Source: Rubrivivax sp.
Lineage (GTDB): Bacteria; Pseudomonadota; Gammaproteobacteria; Burkholderiales; Burkholderiaceae
NCBI GenBank assembly: GCA_016790225.1
Contig: JAEUOZ010000052.1
Span: 1 to 64,000 of the forward strand
DNA length: 64,000 bases
Reading direction: 5' to 3'
Shown: piece after piece, positions 55,705 to 64,000 of the stretch
Position numbering within the stretch: the stretch's first letter is position 1
Layout: the number at the start of each line of letters is the position of its first letter
The notes under the pieces: model-generated
What the model was told of the DNA's origin: nothing
Seen by the model: the letters and a program-made list of their open reading frames with translations, nothing else
Databases searched by the model: none
Program-made: the position numbers and the translations under genes

Positions 55705-56922
55705 TCAGTCGCGGAAGCGCACGTAGCGGGGCTGGATGTGCCGGCGCGTCGTGCCGCCCTTGAGCGTGTAGCCCGCGGCCACCCACTGCGCGCCGGTGCC
55801 GTGGAGGGCCGTGCAGCTGAGGAAATCGCCCCAGGCCTGGTCCGGCGGGCCGTGCGTGCTGCTGGCGGTGATCATCGTCTCCCAGCCGGCTTCCACTTTC
55901 ACGCCGACCGCGTGCCCCGGGTGGCGCGTGCCGCCGCCGTAGAACGCCGTGAAGCCGACGCCGCCGCGCGCATGGCCCGACGCGGCCGGGTACGCCCAGG
56001 CCGAGACGCGGCTCCAGATGTCGGGCTCGTCGATCAGCCGCAGGTTCGACTCCAGCAGCCGCACCACGCGGATGTAGGGCATCGGGTGCGTGCTGTCGCG
56101 GTTGGCCGTCCACATGAAGCCGACCTTGCCCCCGCCCATCCACGCGCCGGTGATGCGCGGGTCCATCCGGCCGAGCCAGTTCACGCCGCCCGGCCCGTGC
56201 GCCGCATAGGCGCCGGCGGACCACGGGCGCACGTCCACGTCGGTCCAGGTCAGCTCGGCGGCGCTGTCGGGCCACTGCAGCACGCGGAGCTGCGCGGTGG
56301 TGTTGTGGCTGCCCATGTACATCGTCGGTCCCGGCCCGCGGCACAGGCGGATCGACCCGTTCTCGGTGGTCGCGTGGATGCGGTAGTGAAGCTCGCCCGC
56401 CGAGGCCAGCGTGGCCAGCGGAAAGCGCAGCACCGAGGCGCGCTGCCACAAGTGGCCGCGGTAGAGGTTGAAGGTGACGAACAGGTGGGCGTCGGTGGTC
56501 GCCATGTCCGGGTAGTCGAACCACTCGCCGCGCCACTTCGCGTCCACCCCGCTGGGCGTGAAGTCCCACCAGTACCACTGGCCGAAGCTCTCCTGCCGCG
56601 ACACGGCGATGCGGAAGGTGTTCTCGCCGTCGGCCCCCTGCGAGTACTGCAGCAGCCAGACCCACATGCGGTGCGGGGCGTCGTAGAGCACCATCTGGTC
56701 GGAGCAGAAGCCGCCGCCGGCGGGTGCCGGGAAGTGCGTGAACGGGTCGAGGAAGGTCCAGTTGGCGCCGGCATCGCTGGAGTTGCACGCGAACCAGTTG
56801 CCGGTCATGAAGAGCTGGCGGTCGTGGGCCGCCGCCGTCGGTTCACAGACGCTGGAGGTCTGCGTGCCGGTGGACCCTTCGTCGAGCGCTCGGTTCTGCA
56901 GGACCCTGAGCGCCACCGTCAC
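55705..56922 (-). CDS. Unknown beta-rich protein, possible beta-propeller
   Basis: 405 residues, rich in Trp, Tyr, Gly and Asp. Repeated strand-turn units (FMTGNWFACNSSDAGANWTF, QMVLYDAPHRMWVWLLQY, PTMYMGSHNTTAQLRVLQW) suggest a sialidase/fucose-lectin-like propeller with Asp-box-like turns (SSDAGANWTF). No signal peptide is clear. I do not recognise the family. Its ATG overlaps the stop of an 87-residue ORF (ATGA), so the two are coupled. Confidence 0.65.
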   Translation of the reverse strand: MTVALRVLQNRALDEGSTGTQTSSVCEPTAAAHDRQLFMTGNWFACNSSDAGANWTFLDPFTHFPAPAGGGFCSDQMVLYDAPHRMWVWLLQYSQGADGENTFRIAVSRQESFGQWYWWDFTPSGVDAKWRGEWFDYPDMATTDAHLFVTFNLYRGHLWQRASVLRFPLATLASAGELHYRIHATTENGSIRLCRGPGPTMYMGSHNTTAQLRVLQWPDSAAELTWTDVDVRPWSAGAYAAHGPGGVNWLGRMDPRITGAWMGGGKVGFMWTANRDSTHPMPYIRVVRLLESNLRLIDEPDIWSRVSAWAYPAASGHARGGVGFTAFYGGGTRHPGHAVGVKVEAGWETMITASSTHGPPDQAWGDFLSCTALHGTGAQWVAAGYTLKGGTTRRHIQPRYVRFRD

Positions 56923-57182
56923 GTTCTCCCGCGCCGGTTGCGGGGGTCCGTTGGGCTGGACAGGACCTCGTTGCGCAGGGCGTCCATGGCCGCCGGCGTG
57001 CTCAGGTCACCCACCAGCGGCGGGCCGCCGGGCCGGCGCAGGCCGGACTTCAGCCGGTTGCGCAGGTCCAGGTCCTGCGGGCTGGGCCCCTGCGCCGGGC
57101 TGCGCGGCGCCGCGCCGGTGCCGGGCACGGTGGGCATGCCCGCGTTCCCGCTGCCGCTGCTCGCACTGCGTCGCGTCGCCAT
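56919..57182 (-). CDS. Small ORF coupled to the beta-rich protein
   Basis: 87 residues, Pro/Gly/Ser-rich at the N-terminus and then a short helical patch (LDLRNRLKSGLRR; AAMDALRNEVLSS). No recognised domain. Support comes from its ATG, the 4-nt overlap with the next gene and the lack of another gene on either strand here. It could be a regulatory or chaperone-like partner, or a mis-called leader. Confidence 0.45.
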   Translation of the reverse strand: MATRRSASSGSGNAGMPTVPGTGAAPRSPAQGPSPQDLDLRNRLKSGLRRPGGPPLVGDLSTPAAMDALRNEVLSSPTDPRNRRGRT

Positions 57183-57204
57183 GCGGCATGGTACCCGGCA
57201 GGCG

Positions 57205-58419
57205 TCACCGCGTCGCCGGCGGATTCGCCGCGTGAAGCGCGTCGGCAGGCAGCATCCGCATCAGCAGCAGGGCGAGCATCGCGGCCGTGGCCGTCACCCA
57301 TCCGGCGGCGGCCCAGCCCCCGGTGTGCGCCGCGGCCCAGGCCACTGCCGGCGGGCCGAAGAACTGGCCCATCGCCGAGCCCTGCTGCATCCAGCCGACG
57401 GTGGTGCCGGTGGTCTGCGGGCTGGGCGCCACGCGCACCGCCAGCGTGAAGAGCGTGGCCGGGATCAGCCCGCCGAACAGCGAGAACGCCGCCACGGCCG
57501 CGAGGCGCAGCGGCAGCGGCCAGCCTTCGGCGTAGAAGCCGTTGGCACCCAGCGCCATCACCGTGCAGGCCATCGCGACGATCACCTGCGGCCGCACCCC
57601 CCGCTGCTGCAGTCGGCCCGCGCCGAGGTTGCCGATCATGTTCACGGCCGCGGCGCCGGCACCGGCCAGCCCCACCTGCCAGGTCGGCGTGCCCACCTGC
57701 CGCAGCAGCGTCGGCAGGAAGCCGATCACCGCCAGCCACTGCCCGGCGTAGAACAGGAACACGCCGGCCACCACCCAGGGCCCGCGGCGCGACAGCGTCT
57801 GCGCGAGGCGCTGCCACGTGCTCTCGCCGGCCGCGGCGAGCTGCGTCGGGTGCGCCGCTGCCGCGGCCATGCCACGCACATCGCGCGTGCCGCGCGCCAG
57901 GGCCAGCGCCATCGCCGTGGTCACCACGGCCAGCGCCACCCACCAGCCGCGCCACCCCAGCGCCTCCACGGCCGCCGGCCCGATGCCCAGCGCCAGCGCG
58001 GTGGCCAGCGGCATGTAGGCGCTCCAGCGGCCGAGCGCGGCCACCACCGTCGGCGGCGGGGCCACCTGCCTCAGCCAGCCCGGCCCTGGCAGCACCACGA
58101 GCAGGAATCCCACGCCTTCGAGCGCGCGCAGCGCCATCAGCATCGCTGCTCCGCTGGCCGATGCGCCGGCCGCACTCGCCGCGGCCAGCAGCGCGAGCCC
58201 CAGCAGCATGCTGCGCCGCGGCCCCAGCCCATCGGCCCAGGCGCCCATCACGGCACCCAGCAGCATGCCGGCCACCTGCACGATCGACAGCAGGAAGCCA
58301 GCCTGCACCAGCGTGATCGCCAGCGCCTGCTGCAGCGCCGCCACCGCCGGCGGCAGCTTGGCCACGTGCAGCGCCGCGCAGACGCCGGCGGCGACGATCA
58401 GGTGCTGTTCGCGGGGCAT
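57205..58419 (-). CDS. Major facilitator superfamily transporter (CynX/NimT-like)
   Basis: 404 residues with about 12 membrane helices. The first half has GAWADGLGPRRSMLLGLALL (the loop 2-3 MFS motif) and GVGFLLVVLPGPGWLRQVAP; the second half has FYAGQWLAVIGFLPTLL and GNLGAGRLQQRG. The pattern is nearest to CynX/NimT-type permeases, but substrate cannot be told. It lies 22 bp upstream of the 87-residue ORF on the same strand. Confidence 0.85.
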   Translation of the reverse strand: MPREQHLIVAAGVCAALHVAKLPPAVAALQQALAITLVQAGFLLSIVQVAGMLLGAVMGAWADGLGPRRSMLLGLALLAAASAAGASASGAAMLMALRALEGVGFLLVVLPGPGWLRQVAPPPTVVAALGRWSAYMPLATALALGIGPAAVEALGWRGWWVALAVVTTAMALALARGTRDVRGMAAAAAHPTQLAAAGESTWQRLAQTLSRRGPWVVAGVFLFYAGQWLAVIGFLPTLLRQVGTPTWQVGLAGAGAAAVNMIGNLGAGRLQQRGVRPQVIVAMACTVMALGANGFYAEGWPLPLRLAAVAAFSLFGGLIPATLFTLAVRVAPSPQTTGTTVGWMQQGSAMGQFFGPPAVAWAAAHTGGWAAAGWVTATAAMLALLLMRMLPADALHAANPPATR

Positions 58420-58438
58420 CGGGACACCAGGGCTCTCG

Positions 58439-58630
58439 TCAGATCAGCCACCCGATCAGCATCATCAGCGCGCCCACCAGCACGCTGGACCCCAGCGGCA
58501 CGTACCACTCGCGGCCCCCCACGCGCAGCCGGAAGTCGCCGGGCAGCCGCCCGAGGCCCATCTTCAGCAGCCAGCCCTGCGCGAGGTTGAAGACCACGCA
58601 GGCGATGACGAAGGTGATCAGCCAGCGCAT
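58439..58630 (-). CDS. DUF2905 membrane protein
   Basis: 63 residues with two membrane helices (MRWLITFVIACVVFNLAQGW and VLVGALMMLIGWLI) around the family signature LGRLPGDFRLRVGGREWYVPLGSS, quoted here as LGRLPGDFRLRV. DUF2905 proteins are widespread and uncharacterised. The ATG at 58630 is chosen by family alignment; the longer frame upstream is spurious. It sits 22 bp after the methyltransferase stop. Confidence 0.88.
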   Translation of the reverse strand: MRWLITFVIACVVFNLAQGWLLKMGLGRLPGDFRLRVGGREWYVPLGSSVLVGALMMLIGWLI

Positions 58631-58652
58631 CGGTGGGTCCCGGCGGTGGCAG

Positions 58653-59771
58653 TCACAGCGTGTGCATGCGGTCGCCCCGCACGAAGCCGACCGGATCGAA
58701 CGACACACCGCGGGCCAGCGCCAGCACCTTGAACAGCTCGCCCATCTCGTGCTCGGAGAGCAGCACCTGCGCGGCGGCGCGTGTGCGCACGTCGGCCTCG
58801 GCGAGCCGCCCGGTGATGCCGCAGTTCAGCAGGAAGTGCGCCTGCGTGGTGTAGCCGATCACGTCCCAGCCGGCGTCCTGCGCGGCCAGCGCGATGGCGC
58901 TCCAGTCGACGTGCGCGGTGATGTCCTTCTCGCCCGGGTCGGCCAGCGGATCGGTGTCGGCGCGATGCCCGCGGTGGCACATCAGCGTGCCGCCGTGGCG
59001 CTGCGCGTGGTGGTACTCGCGCTCGGGGAAGCCGTAGTCGATGAAGAAGGCGGCACCGCGGCCGACGTGTTCGGCCAGCGTGCGCACCCAGGCTTCGGCG
59101 TGCGTGTGGCGTTCGGTGACGGCGCCGGGCAGCGCCGAGGCGATCGCGGTCTCGGGCGGCCGCAGATGCGTCGGGCGGTCGCCCCATCCGCAACCGTCGC
59201 CTTGCCGCACGACGCCGCGCTCCAGCCAGGCGGTGCCGTCGAAGTGCAGCAGCTGCACCGGCATGGCGTCGAGCACCTCGTTGCCGACGATCACGCCGTC
59301 GAGCGAGTCGGGCAGCACATCCAGCCACTGCACCTTGGGCGCGTGGCGGGCCAGGTGCTGCTGCTGCCGCTCGCGCAGCGTGCCCGAGAGATCGACGATG
59401 CGGTAGCCGGTGCAGGCGTCGCCGAGCGCCTCCAGCAACTGCCCGGCCAGCGCGCCCGACCCGGCCCCGAACTCCCACACGGTGCCGCTGCCGCAGGCCT
59501 CGAGCGCCTGGCGGACCTGCACCGCCAGCGTGGCACCGAACACCGGCGTCAGCTCCGGCGCGGTGACGAAGTCGCTGCCCGACGACGGCATCGTGCCGAA
59601 CTGGCGGTTGCCGCGGGCGTAGTAGCCCAGGCCCGGCTCGTACAGCGCCATCGCCATGTAGCGGTCGAAGCCGATCCAGCCGCGCGCCGCGGCGATGGCC
59701 TCGTGGATCCGCCGGACGAGCGGCGCCGATACACTGCCTGCCCCTGCGTCAGACGACCCCATGCCGGCCAT
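58653..59771 (-). CDS. SAM-dependent methyltransferase, COG1565 (NDUFAF7-like) family
   Basis: 372 residues. Signatures are FDRYMAMALYEPGLGYYARG, GSDFVTAPELTPVFG, the SAM-binding VWEFGAGSGALAGQLLEALG, VIVGNEVLDAMPVQLL and FFIDYGFPEREYHHAQR. Human NDUFAF7 methylates an arginine in respiratory complex I; the bacterial role is less clear. The start is ATG 59771 or 59762. The 5' end overlaps the 5' end of the divergent SDR gene, so each promoter lies in the other gene. Confidence 0.88.
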   Translation of the reverse strand: MAGMGSSDAGAGSVSAPLVRRIHEAIAAARGWIGFDRYMAMALYEPGLGYYARGNRQFGTMPSSGSDFVTAPELTPVFGATLAVQVRQALEACGSGTVWEFGAGSGALAGQLLEALGDACTGYRIVDLSGTLRERQQQHLARHAPKVQWLDVLPDSLDGVIVGNEVLDAMPVQLLHFDGTAWLERGVVRQGDGCGWGDRPTHLRPPETAIASALPGAVTERHTHAEAWVRTLAEHVGRGAAFFIDYGFPEREYHHAQRHGGTLMCHRGHRADTDPLADPGEKDITAHVDWSAIALAAQDAGWDVIGYTTQAHFLLNCGITGRLAEADVRTRAAAQVLLSEHEMGELFKVLALARGVSFDPVGFVRGDRMHTL

Positions 59772-60600
59772 TATGGGCAGCCGCCCCACGTCCGCCCCTG
59801 TCCCCGAGCCGACGCGTCCGTCGCAGCTGGCGACCCCGCGGCCTGTGGCGCTCGTCACCGGCGCGGCGCGGCGCATCGGCCGCGTCATCGCGCTGGACCT
59901 CGCCGCCGCCGGCTGGGACGTGGCGGTGCACGCGCACCGGTCGATGGACGACGCCGCGCAGACCGCCGCCGACGTGCGCGCCGCCGGTGGCCGCGCCGAG
60001 GTCTACTCCGCCGATCTCTCCGACGAGGCCGCCTGCGCGGCGCTGGTGCCCTGCGTGCACGGCGAGATGGGCCGCCTGGACGCCGTGGTCAACAACGCAT
60101 CGCTGTTCGAGCACGATGAGGTGGCCAGCTTCGGCACCGCGACGCTGGAGCGCCACCTGCGCGCCAACACCGTGGCGCCGGTGCTGCTGGCGCGCGCGCT
60201 GCACGCGTTCGGCGGCACGGGCGTGGTCGTGAACCTGCTCGACCAGAAGCTGTGGAACCCCAACCCCGACCACTTCTCGTACACGCTGTCGAAGGCCGCG
60301 CTGCTCTCGGCCACGACGATGCTCGCGCAGGCGCTGGCGCCGCGCGTGCGGGTGTGCGGCGTGGCGCCGGGCGTCACGCTGCCGTCGGGGGACATGAACG
60401 CCGCCGAGTTCGCCGCCTCGCACCGCCTCACGCCCCTGCGGCGCTCGTCCACGCCCGAGGACGTGGCGCGCGCGGTGCGCTTCCTGCTCGAATCGCCGGC
60501 CATCACCGGCACCACGCTGCTCGTCGACGGCGGCCAGCACCTGCAGGCCCAGCCCCGCGACGTGATGTTCCTCGTGCGCGAAGCCTCCGTTCTCGCCTGA
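59761..60600 (+). CDS. SDR family pteridine reductase-like protein (FolM type)
   Basis: About 279 residues (or 275 from ATG 59773). The Rossmann motif [20 protein letters not shown] with an Arg pair is typical of pteridine/dihydromonapterin reductases; [12 protein letters not shown], the Tyr-Lys in [13 protein letters not shown] and [13 protein letters not shown] also fit. The folB gene 8 bp downstream supports a pterin role. The start overlaps that of the divergent methyltransferase. Confidence 0.85.
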   Translation: MPAIMGSRPTSAPVPEPTRPSQLATPRPVALVTGAARRIGRVIALDLAAAGWDVAVHAHRSMDDAAQTAADVRAAGGRAEVYSADLSDEAACAALVPCVHGEMGRLDAVVNNASLFEHDEVASFGTATLERHLRANTVAPVLLARALHAFGGTGVVVNLLDQKLWNPNPDHFSYTLSKAALLSATTMLAQALAPRVRVCGVAPGVTLPSGDMNAAEFAASHRLTPLRRSSTPEDVARAVRFLLESPAITGTTLLVDGGQHLQAQPRDVMFLVREASVLA

Positions 60601-60608
60601 TCCTGCCC

Positions 60609-61001
60609 ATGTCCACCCCCGACCTGCCACGCGGCTGCCGCCGCCTGTTCCTGCGCAACCACGAGGTGCACATCCACATCGGCGTGCACGACTTCGAGAA
60701 GCAGGGTGCGCAGCGCGTGCGCATCAACGTCGACCTGTGGGTGCCGATGGCGCTGTCCACGCCGCGCGCCGACGACCTCGACGAAGTGGTCGACTACGAC
60801 TTCATCCGCCGCGAGATCGCCGCGCGCGTCAGCCAGGGCCACATCCAGTTGCAGGAGACGCTGGCCGACGACGTGCTGGCGCGGCTGCTGGCGCACCCGA
60901 AGGTGCGTGCCGCCCGCGTCTCCACCGAGAAGCCCGACGTCTACCCCGACTGCGAGGCGGTGGGCGTGGAGGTGTACGGCGCCAAGGAGGGCACTGCATG
61001 A
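60609..61001 (+). CDS. folB: Dihydroneopterin aldolase
   Basis: 130 residues. FolB features are [20 protein letters not shown] (the family has IGVxxxE), [23 protein letters not shown] and the C-terminal [20 protein letters not shown]. It cleaves dihydroneopterin to 6-hydroxymethyl-dihydropterin in folate synthesis. The ATG is 8 bp after the SDR stop. Its stop region forms a hairpin with the leader of ttcA. Confidence 0.9.
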   Translation: MSTPDLPRGCRRLFLRNHEVHIHIGVHDFEKQGAQRVRINVDLWVPMALSTPRADDLDEVVDYDFIRREIAARVSQGHIQLQETLADDVLARLLAHPKVRAARVSTEKPDVYPDCEAVGVEVYGAKEGTA

Positions 61002-61044
61002 ACGCGCCGGGCCGCTCCCAAGCGTTCATCCCGGCATGCAGTGC
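60991..61044 (+). promoter_or_regulatory. Hairpin at the folB-ttcA junction
   Basis: GCACTGCATG (60991-61000) pairs perfectly with CATGCAGTGC (61035-61044), and ATGAACGC (60998-61005) pairs with GCGTTCAT (61022-61029), giving a branched or alternative stem. It covers the folB stop and ends 1 nt before the GGAGGG ribosome site of ttcA (61045-61050), so it could tune ttcA translation. Confidence 0.5.
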
Positions 61045-61057
61045 GGAGGGCACTCCC

Positions 61058-61999
61058 ATGAACGACCTCACCGACGCCGCGGCGCTGGCGCCCGAGCCGC
61101 ACCCATCGGCCGCCGCGCGCAAGGCCGCCTTCGAGGCCAACAAGCTCGGCAAGCGGCTGCACCGGCAGGTGGGCCAGGCGATCGCCGACTACAACATGAT
61201 CGAGGCCGGCGACAAGGTCATGGTGTGCCTGTCCGGCGGCAAGGACAGCTACGCGATGCTGGACATCCTGCTGTCGCTGCGGCGGCGCGCACCGGTGGAC
61301 TTCGAGATCATCGCCGTCAACCTCGACCAGAAGCAGCCCGGCTTCCCGGAGCACGTGCTGCCCGAGTACTTGTCGTCGATCGGCGTGCCCTTCCGCATCG
61401 AGGAGCAGGACACCTACTCCATCGTCAAGAAGCTCGTGCCCGAGGGCAAGACGATGTGCAGCCTGTGCTCGCGGCTGCGGCGCGGCATCCTGTACCGGGT
61501 CGCGGGTGAGCTCGGGGCGACGAAGATCGCGCTGGGCCACCACCGCGACGACATCGTCGTGACGCTGCTGATGAACATGTTCTTCGGCAGCAAGATGAAG
61601 GGCATGCCACCCAAGCTCGTCAGCGACGATGGCCGCCACGTCGTGATCCGGCCGCTGGCCTACGTGGCCGAGACCGATCTGGAACGCTGGGCCGAGCACC
61701 GCCGCTTCCCGATCATCCCGTGCACGCTGTGCGGCAGCCAGGACAACCTGCAGCGCGTGCAGGTGAAGAGGATGATCCGCGAGTGGGAGCGGCAGTACCC
61801 GGGGCGCATCGAGAACATGCTCACCGCGATGGGCAACGTGGTGCCCTCGCACCTGATGGACCGGAACCTGCACCCGTTCACCACGCTCCAAGCCACCGGC
61901 GTGCCCGACCCCGGCGGCGACATCGCGTTCGACGACGACACGTCGTGCGCACCGCCGGCGCTGGCCACGATCCGCATCACCCCGGGAGACGCACGATGA
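61058..61999 (+). CDS. ttcA: tRNA 2-thiocytidine(32) synthetase TtcA
   Basis: A 313-residue iron-sulfur enzyme that adds sulfur to C32 of some tRNAs. The PP-loop is SGGKDS (59-64). Cysteine pairs C134/C137 ([12 protein letters not shown]) and C222/C225 ([10 protein letters not shown]) match the family, with [13 protein letters not shown] between. The ATG at 61058 has GGAGGG at the right distance; an upstream ATG at 60998 overlapping the folB stop is a weaker choice. The stop overlaps the next gene by 4 nt. Confidence 0.94.
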   Translation: MNDLTDAAALAPEPHPSAAARKAAFEANKLGKRLHRQVGQAIADYNMIEAGDKVMVCLSGGKDSYAMLDILLSLRRRAPVDFEIIAVNLDQKQPGFPEHVLPEYLSSIGVPFRIEEQDTYSIVKKLVPEGKTMCSLCSRLRRGILYRVAGELGATKIALGHHRDDIVVTLLMNMFFGSKMKGMPPKLVSDDGRHVVIRPLAYVAETDLERWAEHRRFPIIPCTLCGSQDNLQRVQVKRMIREWERQYPGRIENMLTAMGNVVPSHLMDRNLHPFTTLQATGVPDPGGDIAFDDDTSCAPPALATIRITPGDAR

Positions 62000-62595
62000 G
62001 ATCGATCCTCGTCCTCGCCACGGCCGCCGCGCTGCTCGGCGGCTGTGCCGCGCTGAACAGCGTGTCCAGCGAGGTGGCCAGCTACGGCGAGTGGCCGACC
62101 GACCGCAAGCCCGGCACCTATGCCTTCGAGCGGCTGCCGTCGCAGGAGGCCGAGCCCACCGCGAAGGCCCGCGCCGAGGCGCTGGAGGCCGCGGCGGCGG
62201 CAGCCCTGGCCAAGGCAGGCTTCACCAAGGCCGCGACCGGCACCTCGCCCGACGTGCTCGTGCAGGTCGGCCACCGCGTGCAGCGCGAACGCGCGATCTG
62301 GGCCGACCCGCTGTGGTGGCGCGGCGGCTTCGGCTACTACCGCCACGGCCCCTGGTACGGGCCGGGCTGGGGCCTGAACTACCGGGTCGACGCGGTGCGC
62401 GTGGAGTCGGAGGTGGCGGTGCTGCTGCGCGACCGTGCCAGCGGCAAGCCGCTGTACGAGGCGCGCGCCAGCACCGACGGCTCGTCGCGCGCCGATGCGG
62501 CGATGCTGTCGGCGATGTACCAGGCCGCGTTGATGGACTTCCCGAAGACCGGCCTGAACCCGCGCCGCGTGACGGTGCAGTTGCCCGGCAGCTGA
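61996..62595 (+). CDS. DUF4136 lipoprotein
   Basis: 199 residues. The lipobox is LGGC (Cys near residue 17). DUF4136 pattern: [11 protein letters not shown] near 40, [23 protein letters not shown], a Gly/Tyr/Trp-rich loop ([20 protein letters not shown]) and [20 protein letters not shown]. Outer-membrane or periplasmic, function unknown. The ATG overlaps the ttcA stop (ATGA). Confidence 0.85.
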   Translation: MRSILVLATAAALLGGCAALNSVSSEVASYGEWPTDRKPGTYAFERLPSQEAEPTAKARAEALEAAAAAALAKAGFTKAATGTSPDVLVQVGHRVQRERAIWADPLWWRGGFGYYRHGPWYGPGWGLNYRVDAVRVESEVAVLLRDRASGKPLYEARASTDGSSRADAAMLSAMYQAALMDFPKTGLNPRRVTVQLPGS

Positions 62596-62596
62596 T

Positions 62597-63493
62597 TCAC
62601 GGCGCGGCGGCCTGTGCCGCCAGCGACTGCAGCGTCTCTTCCCACTCCTTCAGCACCTTGCGCAGTTCGCCGCGCTGCTTCGGCGTGGTGCTGTTGTGCA
62701 GCTCGGCACTGACGCGGCAGTTGTGCTCGGTGAGCCGGGCCGCGTATTGCCGATAGGCCGGGTCGGGCGACGCCTCGGCGTTGCGGGCCAGTTGCCGGAT
62801 GCCGGCGGCCACCTGCGTGCGGTCGGCCTTCTCGGTCGTCCAGCGGCGCAGCGCGGCGAGCACGTCCTTCTGGCGCCGCTCGCGCTCGGCCAGCGACAGC
62901 GCTGGGTCGAATGGCGACGACGCCACGGCCGCCTCCAGCATCGAGCGCTGGGCGTCGTTCAGGCGGCCGTAGAAGGACTCCGAGCGCTCCACCGCGCGCT
63001 GGATCGCGGCCTTGCGCCGCGCCGGCGCATCGGTCTGCATCTGCTCCTTGCGGAACTCGGCGGCGTTCTTCGCCAGCTTCGTCTCCAGCGCGGCGAGCTG
63101 CGCCGGGCCGAGCAGCGGCACGAGGTCGGCAGCGCTGTCGTACGCGCGCTCCAGGGCCGGGTCCAGCCGCTGGCGCAACTGCTCGTACCAGCCGCACAAC
63201 TGGGTAGGCGTGATCGGCCCTTCGGCCTGTGCCGCCACGCCCGCGAGGAAGCCCGCATAGCTGTTCAGCTGCGTGCGGCGGTGCCACTGGAACCAGTGCT
63301 CGATGGCGTCCTTGACGCGCGGTGCGGCCTCGGAGGCCACGTCGAAGTAGCCGTCGAGCCACCACCACGTGAGTTGTGGCGCATTGTTGTAGGCCAGCCG
63401 CGGCGTGTTGCAGCCGGCCAGCACGAGGGTGCTGCCGATAATCGCCAGCACGGTCTGCAGCCAGCGGACGGAGCGAACGAGGACGGCGCGCAT
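62597..63493 (-). CDS. DUF6279-type lipoprotein
   Basis: 298 residues. The signal peptide with lipobox VLAGC (Cys near residue 30) is followed by NTPRLAYNNAPQLTWWWLDGY, typical of DUF6279 lipoproteins. The rest is charged and helical (FRKEQMQTDAPARRKAAIQR, SLAERERRQKDVLAALRRW). Role unknown. The start used is ATG 63493; ATG 63514 is possible but would overlap glmU. It converges with the DUF4136 gene with a 1-nt gap. Confidence 0.78.
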   Translation of the reverse strand: MRAVLVRSVRWLQTVLAIIGSTLVLAGCNTPRLAYNNAPQLTWWWLDGYFDVASEAAPRVKDAIEHWFQWHRRTQLNSYAGFLAGVAAQAEGPITPTQLCGWYEQLRQRLDPALERAYDSAADLVPLLGPAQLAALETKLAKNAAEFRKEQMQTDAPARRKAAIQRAVERSESFYGRLNDAQRSMLEAAVASSPFDPALSLAERERRQKDVLAALRRWTTEKADRTQVAAGIRQLARNAEASPDPAYRQYAARLTEHNCRVSAELHNSTTPKQRGELRKVLKEWEETLQSLAAQAAAP

Positions 63494-63497
63494 GTCG

Positions 63498-64000
63498 ATG
63501 AATGTCGTGATCATGGCCGCGGGCAAGGGCACGCGCATGAAGTCGGCGAAGCCGAAGGTGCTGCACGAGATCGGCGGTCGCAGTCTATTGCAGCACGTGC
63601 TGGCCACCGCGTCGGGCGTGGGGGCGTCGCGCACGGTGGTCGTCACCGGCCACGGCGCCGATGCCGTGGGCCCGGTGGCAGAGGCGGCGGGCGCCCGCTG
63701 CGTGCTGCAGATGCCACAGCTCGGCACCGGCCACGCGATGCAGCAGGCCGTGCCGGCGCTCGATGGCGCGCAGCCCGCCACGCTGGTGCTCTACGGCGAC
63801 GTGCCGCTGCTGCGCGCCGACACCGCGCGTGCGCTGACCGCGGCCTGCGGCGGCGAGCGGCTCGCGCTGCTGACGTTCCGCCCGGCCGACCCGGCCCGTT
63901 ACGGCCGCATCTTGCGCGACGCGCAAGGCCGCGTGCGCGCGATCGTCGAGTACAAGGACGCGAGCCCCGAGCAGCGGGCCATCGGCGAGGTCTACAGCGG
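63498..64000 (+). CDS. glmU: Bifunctional UDP-GlcNAc pyrophosphorylase GlmU, N-terminal part (cut by window edge)
   Basis: 167 codons run open to the window end. The nucleotidyltransferase signature appears at once: MNVVIMAAGKGTRMKS with KPKVLHEIGG, then QLGTGHAMQQAVPAL, VLYGDVPLL (the metal-binding Asp) and GRILRD. GlmU makes UDP-N-acetylglucosamine for peptidoglycan and LPS. The ATG is 4 bp from the ATG of the divergent lipoprotein gene, so their promoters must overlap each other's coding ends. Confidence 0.95.
   Translation, partial: MNVVIMAAGKGTRMKSAKPKVLHEIGGRSLLQHVLATASGVGASRTVVVTGHGADAVGPVAEAAGARCVLQMPQLGTGHAMQQAVPALDGAQPATLVLYGDVPLLRADTARALTAACGGERLALLTFRPADPARYGRILRDAQGRVRAIVEYKDASPEQRAIGEVYS

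Overview
The window is about 64 kb of chromosome with very high GC (roughly 70%). It is densely packed with genes, many overlapping by 1-4 nt, and it looks like a Burkholderiales betaproteobacterium of the Rubrivivax/Leptothrix/Roseateles kind. This placement is an inference from protein flavour, from the mla operon with mlaA between mlaD and mlaC, from HexR control of zwf, and from the style of the AtpE, LipA/LipB and TtcA sequences. I saw no rRNA, tRNA, CRISPR array, transposase or phage structural gene. Both edges cut genes: gltB on the left and glmU on the right.

Layout. 1-2.3 kb: gltBD (ammonia assimilation). 2.4-6.2 kb: mlaF-E-D-A-C-B, retrograde lipid transport for outer-membrane asymmetry. 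6.2-10.9 kb (minus): hexR, a secreted beta-helix protein, zwf, then a second beta-helix paralogue; a HexR-type operator lies on the zwf promoter. 11-15.4 kb: a three-gene ferric-type ABC importer. 15.6-16.8 kb: an eroding patch with a chimeric gene remnant and a cheW pseudogene, then an intact chemoreceptor (to 18.4 kb). 18.5-20.8 kb (minus): gspB and the gspA/exeA ATPase. 20.8-24.2 kb: tal, pgi and a HAD phosphatase. 24.2-26.8 kb: a large lipoprotein with a zinc-peptidase motif and a small membrane protein.

26.9-32.1 kb (minus) is the most striking accessory locus. It is a two-gene operon encoding a SIR2-like/TIR protein and a 1281-residue nSTAND ATPase with a C-terminal beta-propeller-like sensor region, which fits an NLR-like anti-phage system. 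32.2-37.0 kb (minus): an AI-2E family membrane protein, a tiny repeat ORF, a DUF3299 protein and an ABC exporter/importer pair with a ZrgA-like (DUF2796) periplasmic protein, suggestive of metal (zinc) handling. 37.4-39.2 kb: a 5'-nucleotidase and an alpha/beta hydrolase. 39.3-41.3 kb: a compositionally different nuclease-helicase (PD-(D/E)XK + DUF2075), probably acquired.

41.3-45.3 kb: lipA and lipB, split by a plus-strand DUF4331 operon. 45.4-45.7 kb: two mutually inverted palindromic elements. 45.8-47.4 kb: an ECF sigma/RskA-type anti-sigma pair; the same bipartite motif (CATCC-N16-CGTA) precedes both the sigma gene and the DUF4331 operon. 47.6-51.1 kb: a uracil-catabolism (URC) pair and an XRE regulator. 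51.1-53.1 kb: an orphan atpE paralogue, an SDR, bacterioferritin, and bfd under a Fur-box-like promoter. 53-58.6 kb (minus): a stand-alone aceE, an unknown secreted-looking beta-rich protein, an MFS transporter and DUF2905. 58.6-64 kb: a COG1565 methyltransferase, then pteridine reductase-like SDR, folB, ttcA, a DUF4136 lipoprotein, a DUF6279 lipoprotein and the start of glmU.

Together the window is core metabolism (nitrogen, pentose phosphate/Entner-Doudoroff entry, lipoate, folate, cell-wall precursor) with accessory insertions for defence, stress sensing and metal homeostasis.
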